From positions 1 through 36,651 of the forward strand of contig QCNM01000006.1 of assembly GCA_003210115.1 (NCBI GenBank): a DNA stretch of 36,651 nt, given 5' to 3'. Source of the stretch: SAR116 cluster bacterium AG-426-A06. Lineage in GTDB: Bacteria > Pseudomonadota > Alphaproteobacteria > Puniceispirillales > Marisalimonadaceae. The notes below the pieces were generated by a model. It saw only the letters and a list, made by a program, of their open reading frames with translations, was not told where the DNA came from and searched no databases. The number at the start of each line of letters is the position of its first letter. Within the stretch, counting starts at the first letter, position 1. A program made the position numbers and the translations under genes. Positions 1 to 7,951 of this stretch are shown here, piece after piece.

Positions 1-1
1 T

Positions 2-553
2 TCTGCAGCACAAAATTATACCCCTGTAAAAGATGCTTCTTTTAGTTCATATGCAAGCCTAAGAATTAGAGGAGAGATTGTAGATTATTTAAGGAAAAAT
101 TCTAGTTTATGTAGATCAACTATTAAAATGAAAAAAACAGCTGAAAATGCAATTGAAAATTTAAATAAAAAACTCGGTAGAGAACCTGATAGCATAGAAA
201 TTGCAAAAGAAATTAATATTGAACATAACAAGTACTTAGAATGGGAAGCAGCTTTTCAAGCAAGCACGATTAAAAATATTGATGATATTTATGATGAATT
301 TTCTTATTGGTTTGCTAGTAAGGATGACAACCCAGAACAAAATATAAATAATAAAGAATTAAAAGAAGTTTTAAAAAAGTCATTATCTTTTCTGAATGAA
401 AAACAAGCTTTGCTTATTCAACTTTATTATGTAGAAGAATTAAACATTTACGAAATCGCAAAAATACTAGAAATTTCAACAGGAAGAGTTTCACAAATTA
501 AATCATCAGCTTTGAAATTAATTAGATCCAAAATTAAAGACGAATTAAATTAA
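2..553 (+). CDS. fliA: RNA polymerase sigma factor, FliA/sigma-28 family (5' partial, enters from left edge)
   Basis: The frame is open upstream of the track start at 128: ...FSSYASLRIRGEIVDYLRKNSSLCRS... is a sigma-28 region 2/3 motif. The C-terminus has region-4 helix-turn-helix character (LNIYEIAKILEISTGRVSQIKSSALKLIRSKI). Confidence 0.85.
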   Translation, partial: SAAQNYTPVKDASFSSYASLRIRGEIVDYLRKNSSLCRSTIKMKKTAENAIENLNKKLGREPDSIEIAKEINIEHNKYLEWEAAFQASTIKNIDDIYDEFSYWFASKDDNPEQNINNKELKEVLKKSLSFLNEKQALLIQLYYVEELNIYEIAKILEISTGRVSQIKSSALKLIRSKIKDELN

Positions 554-556
554 AAT

Positions 557-937
557 ATGAATAAATTGGAAATGCAAATTCAATCTGTAGATGTTAGATA
601 TGTTAGTAGTCCTAATATTATGTACTATAACTTGTCATGCAGTTTGTTAAATGTCTACAAAGGTCGATGTGATTTATTTTTAGTTAATTCAAATGCTAAT
701 TTAAAACAAGAACTATTAATAAAACATAATAGAGCAATTATGGAAGGCAATTTAATTGCTGAGGATCATTTTTTTGAAAAATTTCATACCTTATTTTCAA
801 TGAAATTTGATAAACCTGGTAGAATTGAGTTATATGTTGCTGAAAACCTTAAAATTAATAATCAAGGTATATTAGAAATTAGAGATGAAATAATTACTGT
901 AATTGATAATTACAAAATTTATTTACCATTATTATAA
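557..937 (+). CDS. hypothetical protein immediately downstream of the FliA-like gene
   Basis: Intact 126-aa ORF 3 nt after the sigma factor stop, same strand. No family recognised. Confidence 0.6.
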   Translation: MNKLEMQIQSVDVRYVSSPNIMYYNLSCSLLNVYKGRCDLFLVNSNANLKQELLIKHNRAIMEGNLIAEDHFFEKFHTLFSMKFDKPGRIELYVAENLKINNQGILEIRDEIITVIDNYKIYLPLL

Positions 938-939
938 TT

Positions 940-1758
940 TTATCTCTCTATAAGTCTTTTAGTAATATCTATTTCAGTTTGTAACAATCTTGAATTACCT
1001 GAATAGGCTTGTTGGTATTTTAACATCTTAACTAACTCGTCTGTAATTTCCACGTTAGAACCTTCTAAAAACCCTGGGATTATTTCACCCATATTTTTTT
1101 CTAATGCTATCCCAACTATAGGTTTACCTGATTCAGGTGTGGGTTTGAAAAGATTATTCCCTTCAGATTGTAACGATTCCATATTTTCAAAAGAGGTAAG
1201 AGGTATTTTAGCAATCACTACTTCTTCATCTAATCCGTAAACTGCTTTTAAAACACCTGATGATGAAACATTTACATTCGTTAGAATTCTCTCATTACCA
1301 AATGAATCTGTCTTATTTGGCGGTATTATTACATTTTCTAAAATAGCTGGATTATATGTAGCATCATCTATCACTGGATGTGCAAGAAGATTTAAACCTT
1401 GCTGATTTATAACCTCTCCATTGCTTGACAATCCTAAACTTCCATCTCTAGTATAAAATTTATTATCAGTATCATTTGCACTAGATAATGTAAAAAAACC
1501 TATACCACTTACTGCTAAATCTAATGCACCATCAGTCTGCTTGAGAGGTCCCTGAAACATTTGTTTCCTTGGTGAATCATTTATTACTCCCATTCCAGAA
1601 AATGCTTTAGGTGTATCACTAATGTTCTTTGAAAATATATCTGAAAAATTACTATAACTTTTTTTAAAAGCAGTCGTATTACTATTAGCTATATTATTTG
1701 AAACAAGAGAAATACCTCTCAAGTTTGCATTTAGAGATGATTTTATAATATTTAACAT
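940..1758 (-). CDS. flagellar rod/hook protein, FlgE/FlgF/FlgG family (short FlgE-like)
   Basis: N-terminal SSLNANLRGISLVSNNIANSNTTAFKKS, mid motif GALDLAVSGIGFFTLSS, C-terminal LVKMLKYQQAYSGNSRLLQTEIDI. The track start at 1773 is TTG; the internal ATG at 1758 gives the canonical family N-terminus. Confidence 0.88.
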   Translation of the reverse strand: MLNIIKSSLNANLRGISLVSNNIANSNTTAFKKSYSNFSDIFSKNISDTPKAFSGMGVINDSPRKQMFQGPLKQTDGALDLAVSGIGFFTLSSANDTDNKFYTRDGSLGLSSNGEVINQQGLNLLAHPVIDDATYNPAILENVIIPPNKTDSFGNERILTNVNVSSSGVLKAVYGLDEEVVIAKIPLTSFENMESLQSEGNNLFKPTPESGKPIVGIALEKNMGEIIPGFLEGSNVEITDELVKMLKYQQAYSGNSRLLQTEIDITKRLIER

Positions 1759-1768
1759 ATCATTTGAT

Positions 1769-1784
1769 TGCAATTATTGTACCA
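1769..1784 (-). promoter_or_regulatory. candidate sigma-54 (-24/-12) promoter for the flagellar rod/hook gene
   Basis: Minus strand reads TGGTACAATAATTGCA against consensus TGGCACR-N4-TTGCW (one mismatch), with GG-N10-GC spacing. Confidence 0.4.
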
Positions 1785-1840
1785 ATTATGGTTTAAACAA
1801 AAATTGAAAAAAGTTTAAATATGAAATAATAATATTAATT

Positions 1841-2230
1841 ATGTCTTCACAATCTAAAAGCAAGGAACTCATTGTTTCAACTAAAGCTAAAGAAAAATTA
1901 CCAGTAAAATATAATGAAAGCTCAGTTTTAAACTTGGTTGATAATGAAATTTTTTTAGAAAATAGAAATGAAGTAAAAAAATATTTGCCAGAAATACTAG
2001 GAAGAGTACTAGCAAGGATATGGATAGATGAAATTTTTAAAAATTCATTTAAAAAGGACCCGTTAAAAACTTTATCTGAAAATGGAGTTTTCTTACCAGA
2101 AGAGATGTTTTTAGAATTCCAAAAACCTGATACAAAAAGACCTAAAATTGTCGTTTATGAAAGAAAAGGTAAATCAAATTTTAAAGTTAGAGTGGTTCAA
2201 CTCCAATTAATAATGATGGCTGGGAGATAA
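1841..2230 (+). CDS. small protein with a nitrile-hydratase-alpha-like leader (NHLP-like) region
   Basis: ILGRVLARIWIDEIFKNSFKKDPLKTLSENGVFLPEEM resembles the NHLP/NHase-alpha pattern 'A+.W.D..F+..L..DP...L.E.G..LPE'. The tail RVVQLQLIMMAGR resembles the terminal strand of such proteins. Confidence 0.5.
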   Translation: MSSQSKSKELIVSTKAKEKLPVKYNESSVLNLVDNEIFLENRNEVKKYLPEILGRVLARIWIDEIFKNSFKKDPLKTLSENGVFLPEEMFLEFQKPDTKRPKIVVYERKGKSNFKVRVVQLQLIMMAGR

Positions 2231-2233
2231 ATT

Positions 2234-2848
2234 TTGAAAATTATTAAAATTAGTCAATTCTTTTTAACACTTTGTCTAATAATAGTATCAAGTACTTTAC
2301 ATAGTAAAAGTCATGATAATCTTGAAGGTGTATATGAGCATTTAAGAGACAAGCAATTTCCTAAAGCAATAAATAAGCTTAAAGTCCTTTCAGAAAAAAA
2401 TAAGTTAGAAGCACAATTACTTTATGCAAAAATACTTTATTCTGGAGAAATTACTACTCAAGATTTTGAAATGTCTTATTTTTGGGCAAATACATCTAAA
2501 CTTGGTGGATTAAAAAAAAGTTTAAATCTTATTAGCATATTAAATGATTTAATTGATGATGAAAATAAATTGAAAATTAATGAAAAAATTAAAATATTTT
2601 TAAACAAATCTGCCCTCTCTGGAAACAAACTTGCAATTGTGCAAATTGCTAAATGGAACTTAGAACTTTCGCCTGAACCAAATTTTGAAAATGCATATAA
2701 ATGGTATAATATTGCTGTAGCCCTGGGAATAAAATCAGCTAGAATTAAAAGAGATGAAATGATTGAAAATATTGAGAAACAAAGATTATTTGATATTCAA
2801 AAAGAATCTATTAAAATTTTCAATAAAATCAACAATCTTGGAGGTTAA
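2234..2848 (+). CDS. secreted/periplasmic Sel1-like repeat (TPR-like) protein
   Basis: Signal-like N-terminus (IKISQFFLTLCLIIVSSTLHS). Sel1-like segments: AQLLYAKILYSGEITTQDFEMSYFWANTS and LAIVQIAKWNLELSPEPNFENAYKWYNIAVALG. Start codon TTG. Confidence 0.6.
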   Translation: MKIIKISQFFLTLCLIIVSSTLHSKSHDNLEGVYEHLRDKQFPKAINKLKVLSEKNKLEAQLLYAKILYSGEITTQDFEMSYFWANTSKLGGLKKSLNLISILNDLIDDENKLKINEKIKIFLNKSALSGNKLAIVQIAKWNLELSPEPNFENAYKWYNIAVALGIKSARIKRDEMIENIEKQRLFDIQKESIKIFNKINNLGG

Positions 2849-2850
2849 GT

Positions 2851-3042
2851 ATGTATAAAGTTCATTGGATTATTGATGGCATTGCTAATGTTAACGAAAA
2901 GTCTCAAGAAGATGCTGAAAATGTGATCAATTCAAAAATTCAAAAGTTTTTATCTGAAAATTCTGATTTTTTTGATAAAATTGGCGCAAAAGCAATTCAA
3001 GGAAAAGCTTATTTACCTGGAAAAGATGAAGGACATGAGTAA
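2851..3042 (+). CDS. small hypothetical protein (63 aa)
   Basis: ORF 2 nt after the Sel1-like gene, with GGAGG just upstream of its ATG; stop overlaps the start of the next ORF. Confidence 0.6.
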   Translation: MYKVHWIIDGIANVNEKSQEDAENVINSKIQKFLSENSDFFDKIGAKAIQGKAYLPGKDEGHE

Positions 3043-3322
3043 TAAATATTTAATTTTTAGTCTATTAATTTTGTCAGTTTTAAATTCAAAATTAAGTTTT
3101 GGAAGTGGTAAAATTTATGGTAAATCTCAAACAGTCGATAAAGAATATAAAAAATATGAAAAATGTCGGTTGAAAAAAGTTGAAGTCAACCTTAAAGACG
3201 GTAAAAAAGATGGATATAAATGTATATTTAGAAGACAATTAAAGGGCAAAGATGTAACGGTTATGCAACCCTCCCCACAGTGTCAAGCTAGTTTCAAATG
3301 TAAAAGAGAAGATCAAAAGTAA
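3035..3322 (+). CDS. small secreted cysteine-containing hypothetical protein
   Basis: From the ATG at 3035: MSNKYLIFSLLILSVLNSKLSFGSGK (signal-peptide-like), then four cysteines (CRLKK, CIF, CQASFKC). The track start at 2972 overlaps most of the upstream gene and is probably too early. Confidence 0.6.
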   Translation: MSNKYLIFSLLILSVLNSKLSFGSGKIYGKSQTVDKEYKKYEKCRLKKVEVNLKDGKKDGYKCIFRRQLKGKDVTVMQPSPQCQASFKCKREDQK

Positions 3323-3407
3323 ATATATTAATTTTAATATTTTTTATTTATTATATATTTTTCAATTACTTATAGACAAATTTGATAGTATAGTATAATT
3401 TTACTTT

Positions 3408-3791
3408 ATGGATAATTATGAAGTAAATGTATTAACTAGAAAAGGTGGTTGGAAAAAACTACCACAAGAAGTTATTAATAATAAAAGTGAGTTAAAATTA
3501 AAAAATTCTGATAACCTGAACATAGATGTAACAGAAGATACTTTCGATAGTAAAAACCCTGAAAACTATAATACTAATTTATTTGAGAATTTCACAGAAA
3601 TTAATAATATTATTAATAAGCTAAAAACTATCGAACAGGAAAAAAATAGCTTAATTAGCGAATTAAATGAATTAAAGAAAAATTTTGAAAATAGAAAAAA
3701 TAATCTAGATAAAAAATTGTCAAATATTCAAAATGAAAAAGAAATGTATGACAAAGCAATAAGTTTAATTATTTCATTAAAAGACATGTAA
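3408..3791 (+). CDS. coiled-coil hypothetical protein paired with a ParA-like ATPase
   Basis: Long heptad-like C-terminal segment (INNIINKLKTIEQEKNSLISELNELKKNFENRKNNLDKKLSNIQNEKEMYDKA), 3 nt before the ParA-like gene. Confidence 0.6.
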   Translation: MDNYEVNVLTRKGGWKKLPQEVINNKSELKLKNSDNLNIDVTEDTFDSKNPENYNTNLFENFTEINNIINKLKTIEQEKNSLISELNELKKNFENRKNNLDKKLSNIQNEKEMYDKAISLIISLKDM

Positions 3792-3794
3792 TTT

Positions 3795-4547
3795 ATGGTC
3801 AACTTTTCAAATAAAGAAACTGCAAAATCTATATTTATAGCAAATGTTAAAGGTGGAGTTGGAAAAAGTACAATTAGTATAATGTTAGCAAGAGCTCTAG
3901 CCACAAATTTGCCTCCTCAAAACATTACCGTAATAGATACTGATTTGCAAAGAACTACAACAGAATTTTTGTCTGCCAGCAATCCTGAAATAAATATTGA
4001 ATTTGTACCAATCACTCCAGCTTTTGAAAATACAAACATTGCACTTCTTCAACAATTTATTAAACAAAATAGCTTTAAAAATGGTCATATAGTTATAATT
4101 GATACACCAGCTGGGACGTCTCAAAGATTGTGGAATTTAGTTGGTGAAAGCTATTGTGTTCTAATACCAACCTCATTAAGTAATGCTGATTTAGCTCCTA
4201 CTGAAAGTTTTATTAAAAGTATGGATAAAGTTAAGGCAAGATATAACCAAATTTATCCTCATTTAGTAGTATGCCCAAATAAAATACCATTTGGTCAGAA
4301 AGATTACTCAACTATGGCAAAAAGACTTTCAAATCATGACGTTGTTATTGGACCAGCCATAAGAGATTTAGCTAGTGTTAGACATTTTTATAATGGGAAT
4401 TATAAAATGAATGAAGGTCAAAATGCCAGTGAAGACTTTGGTAGATTCGGTGATTTTGTTAACAAATTTGTAGTAAAAGGCGAACTAGATAAAATTTATC
4501 ATAATGGTAAAAATAATTTAAACGTTGTTCCCTTTTCAAAAGGATAG
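3795..4547 (+). CDS. ParA/MinD-family P-loop ATPase
   Basis: Deviant Walker A KGGVGKSTISIMLARALA, motif VIDTDLQRTTTEF, Walker B-like HIVIIDTPAG. Confidence 0.88.
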   Translation: MVNFSNKETAKSIFIANVKGGVGKSTISIMLARALATNLPPQNITVIDTDLQRTTTEFLSASNPEINIEFVPITPAFENTNIALLQQFIKQNSFKNGHIVIIDTPAGTSQRLWNLVGESYCVLIPTSLSNADLAPTESFIKSMDKVKARYNQIYPHLVVCPNKIPFGQKDYSTMAKRLSNHDVVIGPAIRDLASVRHFYNGNYKMNEGQNASEDFGRFGDFVNKFVVKGELDKIYHNGKNNLNVVPFSKG

Positions 4548-4715
4548 TTAACTATTTTTTCTCAGACCTAATTGAGCTAACCAACTATCTGTAGTCATAA
4601 ATAGAACTTTTTGTTCAACTTTAGCATCTAGACCTTCTTCGTTTTGAAGTATTTCTAAAAATTCTTTGTTATTTTCCTGATCTATATTTTCAGACATACC
4701 ATTTAAACGACACAT
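4548..4715 (-). CDS. small acidic ORF (55 aa), convergent with the ParA-like gene
   Basis: Hand translation: MCRLNGMSENIDQENNKEFLEILQNEEGLDAKVEQKVLFMTTDSWLAQLGLRKNS*. Its stop codon abuts the ParA-like stop. Not in the supplied track (<60 aa). Confidence 0.4.
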   Translation of the reverse strand: MCRLNGMSENIDQENNKEFLEILQNEEGLDAKVEQKVLFMTTDSWLAQLGLRKNS

Positions 4716-4812
4716 TTAAAAAAAATTTATCAAAAATTATTTTTTTAAAAAATTTTTTAATAATAATGCTAATATAGTCGTAAAATAATAATACTCACTT
4801 ATAATATAAAGT

Positions 4813-5205
4813 ATGACAAGAAAGTCAATTATCGAAACTAAGACATTTGCAGAAGGTGATGTTATTTACTCACATAATGATTTATCTGATTTTATTTACT
4901 TAATTGAAAGTGGAGAAGTTAAAATATTAAGTAAAAACGGGCTTGAACTAGGTTTGCTGAAAGAAGGTGAAATATTTGGCGAGGTTGGACATGTTATCAA
5001 ATCCCCGAGAACAGTTTCTGCTATAGCAACAAAGAAAAGTTTAATAAAAATTATAAGTGAAAATGTATTGATAAAAAAAATGAAAGAAGCTGACCCCCTT
5101 TTATCAGCTATAATTAGAGGATTATCTCTACGAATTGGTGATGCTAATGATTTAGCTGAGAAATATTGGATTGAAAGAGATATATATAAATCAATAAAAA
5201 ATTAA
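4813..5205 (+). CDS. cyclic nucleotide-binding (CAP_ED/cNMP) domain protein, no DNA-binding domain
   Basis: EGDVIYSHNDLSDFIYLIESGEVKIL...LGLLKEGEIFGEVGHVIKSPRTVSAIATKKSLIKII matches the cNMP-binding beta-roll pattern. ORF ends shortly after the domain. Confidence 0.8.
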   Translation: MTRKSIIETKTFAEGDVIYSHNDLSDFIYLIESGEVKILSKNGLELGLLKEGEIFGEVGHVIKSPRTVSAIATKKSLIKIISENVLIKKMKEADPLLSAIIRGLSLRIGDANDLAEKYWIERDIYKSIKN

Positions 5206-5217
5206 TTAAGATAAAAT

Positions 5218-5808
5218 ATGTTTAAAAAACTGATATCATTAATAACTCAAAAAAAATACCTTTTACTTATAGGATTAGGTTTAATTTCAAGCACGCTCAC
5301 CTTTCTATTTTTCTTTTTCTCAAATTCACTTTTTTTTAAATTTGAACCAAAAAAAGAAAAACTAGATATATATGAAGTTGCAAAAGAAGAAGCTATTAAA
5401 TTAGGAAGATTAGAAAGTGATAAAGAAGTTCCTAAAGTTGATGCAGATGGAAAAGTTATCATACCCTCTTTGACATATTATGACATAGGAGGGATGGGTC
5501 CAAACTCGAATAAATCTTTTGTTTCAAATATAAGCGGTTCAAATAATTATTTGAGCATGGAGATTGCCTTTTCATCTTATGAAGGTGAGAAACTAGGTGA
5601 TTTTTTAAAGGAATATGATCCAAATTTTAGAAATATAATTATGAAAGAAATTGAAAAGAGAAAAACTAATGACTTTTTGGGTAATGAAAATCGGAATAAA
5701 TTTTTAAATGCTATAAGGGATTCTATGAATCAATTCTTGATAAGTAAAGAAGAGGATCCTATAATTTTTAATGCTGTTTTTAAAACATTTGTAATCAAAA
5801 AAGGTTAA
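5218..5808 (+). CDS. fliL: FliL-like flagellar basal-body-associated membrane protein
   Basis: Single N-terminal TM segment, then YLSMEIAFSSYEGEKLGDFLKEYDPNFRNIIMKEI...NRNKFLNAIRDSMNQFL...AVFKTFVIKKG, the FliL C-terminal domain architecture. Confidence 0.6.
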   Translation: MFKKLISLITQKKYLLLIGLGLISSTLTFLFFFFSNSLFFKFEPKKEKLDIYEVAKEEAIKLGRLESDKEVPKVDADGKVIIPSLTYYDIGGMGPNSNKSFVSNISGSNNYLSMEIAFSSYEGEKLGDFLKEYDPNFRNIIMKEIEKRKTNDFLGNENRNKFLNAIRDSMNQFLISKEEDPIIFNAVFKTFVIKKG

Positions 5809-6815
5809 CTTTTTGATAGGTATTTTTTAAAAAATGCAGCCATAATTATTACAAAAAAAACTCTAAATACGTGATGAATGCTAACGAATACAATATCTCC
5901 TCCAATAGATAATGTAAGAATACACATCTCTGCTTGTCCGCCTGGTGCATAAGATAGAATTAAAGATAAAAGATCAAATCCCAAAAAATTCAAAAAATAT
6001 AAAAATAAGCTAAGTGGTATAAAAGAAATTAATGTACTTAAAACTCCAGCTTTGATAGGCCCTAAAAATTCTTGTAAATTGATGCCTTTAAAATATAAGC
6101 CTAAATTTGAACCTAGATAAATTTGTATAGCAATAATCAAAAGAATATTTGGTGTTACATTTATAAAATCAAAAGCATGCAAAAGACTTGAAAGTATCAT
6201 AGGACCAATTATAGAATAGCCTGGAATAGAAAAAATTTTTCCTATAAAAAAACCAATAATTGAAATTATAAAAATATAAAACAAGTCATCTAAATGAGAA
6301 AAATATAAAATTTCAGAAGTTTCATTAATAAGATCTTCAGTAAGTAAATAAGTTAAAATTGATGCAATTGTAACTACCATAATAATTCTTGTTGTATTCA
6401 ATAAAGTTACAATTCTTTCATTTCCTCCAATCTCAGATACTAATAAAACCATTTCATTTAATCCTCCTGGCATAGATCCAATTAAAGAAGTTTTTTTGTC
6501 ATAATTCATAATTATTTTTAAAACAAAATAAGTACTCAAAATCATCAAAAAAACAAAAAAAGGTAATAGAAACAATGACTTACCAATTTGATTTATATTA
6601 ATAAAAATCTCATTAGTAAAATTTGAACCTATGACACACCCAAGTAAGGCTCTCACTAACGGAAGTGGTTTTTTGGGAAGTTTTATTTCAACCTTAAGAG
6701 CACAAAAAAAACCTATGGTAAACAAAGATCCTAGCATCCATGGAAGAGGAATACCAATATTATATGCTATAAAACCTCCAAATATTGCTAAAAATATACT
6801 AAATAAATATTTCAA
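5805..6815 (-). CDS. AbrB-family multi-pass membrane protein
   Basis: FGGFIAYNIGIPLPWMLGSLF near the N-terminus and a repeated half (IIGFFIGKIFSIPGYSIIGPMILSSLLHA), plus SMPGGLNEMVLL / YAPGGQAEMCIL, typical of the AbrB duplication family. Confidence 0.8.
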   Translation of the reverse strand: MKYLFSIFLAIFGGFIAYNIGIPLPWMLGSLFTIGFFCALKVEIKLPKKPLPLVRALLGCVIGSNFTNEIFININQIGKSLFLLPFFVFLMILSTYFVLKIIMNYDKKTSLIGSMPGGLNEMVLLVSEIGGNERIVTLLNTTRIIMVVTIASILTYLLTEDLINETSEILYFSHLDDLFYIFIISIIGFFIGKIFSIPGYSIIGPMILSSLLHAFDFINVTPNILLIIAIQIYLGSNLGLYFKGINLQEFLGPIKAGVLSTLISFIPLSLFLYFLNFLGFDLLSLILSYAPGGQAEMCILTLSIGGDIVFVSIHHVFRVFFVIIMAAFFKKYLSKS

Positions 6816-6844
6816 GTTATTTTACCAATAAAGAATTAATGTTT

Positions 6845-7951
6845 TTAGAAATAGACTTGACCCTTCATCAAAATTCTAGATGTTCTGTAAATACCACATG
6901 AATTTATTAAATTTTTTTTTGAAATTAAGTTATTTTTAAAATTTGAATTTAATACAATTGAACAATCTATAGTTCCCATAGGATGTTCAATTTTTATTAT
7001 TTCTGATTTTAAATCTAAACCTTCATCTTTTTTTAATAAATTAAATCCAATCGTTCCAGGGATTAAACAAGAAGAGGCAACACAACATGTTCCAGTTACT
7101 GCATGAGTTTCGTGACATGAGTAAGGAGTAAAGTATCTTGATAAAATAGAATTTTTATTAATACTTTTTGATAATAATGATACTTTTGGTAAAACTTTTC
7201 CATTTACATCGCCCATTCCCATTTTTTTTCCAGCAAGTAATCTAATTCGTTCAATTCTATCTAAGAGTTTTTTATTATTATTTAATTCCCTTGAGTTTTC
7301 GTTTCCTAATATATTGAATTCTTTTGCGTCACATATAATCATAGAAGTTGCAAGATCAAAACATGTGACATTTATTCCATCAAAAGTATCTGTTATGTTA
7401 CCTGTTGGAAATAAATTTCCTGTGGTTTTACCTTCTAAATTTTTAAAATTCATTAAAATTTGAGAACCAGTTCCTGGCACACCATCAATTTTAAAATCAC
7501 CAGAATATTTTAATTTTCCATCTGGCGTTGGAACATCTAAAGTTATTAAAGCGTTTGTATTTATAGACTTTACATTAACTTTTGTAATTTCATTACTGGT
7601 TTCTACCAACCCTTCTTCAATTGCAAAAGGACCGATAGCTGACAACATATTTCCACATGTTGGAGCATAATCAACATGGTTTCTATCTACTTCTACTTGC
7701 GCAAAAAAATAATCTATATCTACGTCTTTTTCTAAACTTTTAGATATTATACAAACTTTGCTTGTTACTGATGTTGCTCCACCTAACCCATTAATTTGCC
7801 TTACATCAGGAGAACCCATTATTTTTAACAAATTTTCAGTTAATAAATTTCTGTCACTAGGTAAATCCTTTTTATGAAAGATTAATCCTTTTGAGGTTCC
7901 TCCTCTCATCAAGTATGCTGGTATAGATGTTAAATCATTCATAATTTTCAA
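6845..7951 (-). CDS. PrpF-family isomerase (4-oxalomesaconate tautomerase / aconitate isomerase-like)
   Basis: IPAYLMRGGTSKGLIFHKKDLP, MGSPDVRQINGLGGATSVTSKVCII, YAPTCGNMLSAIGPFAIEEGLV are PrpF-family signatures. Confidence 0.85.
   Translation of the reverse strand: MKIMNDLTSIPAYLMRGGTSKGLIFHKKDLPSDRNLLTENLLKIMGSPDVRQINGLGGATSVTSKVCIISKSLEKDVDIDYFFAQVEVDRNHVDYAPTCGNMLSAIGPFAIEEGLVETSNEITKVNVKSINTNALITLDVPTPDGKLKYSGDFKIDGVPGTGSQILMNFKNLEGKTTGNLFPTGNITDTFDGINVTCFDLATSMIICDAKEFNILGNENSRELNNNKKLLDRIERIRLLAGKKMGMGDVNGKVLPKVSLLSKSINKNSILSRYFTPYSCHETHAVTGTCCVASSCLIPGTIGFNLLKKDEGLDLKSEIIKIEHPMGTIDCSIVLNSNFKNNLISKKNLINSCGIYRTSRILMKGQVYF

Noticed and set aside
3897-4124. Antisense ORF over the ParA-like gene
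   Set aside because: No motif; fully inside a confident CDS on the other strand.
4716-4812. Very A/T-rich tract (TTTTTTTAAAAAATTTTTTAATAATAATG) as a special element
   Set aside because: In an AT-rich genome this is consistent with an ordinary divergent promoter region; no specific motif could be supported.
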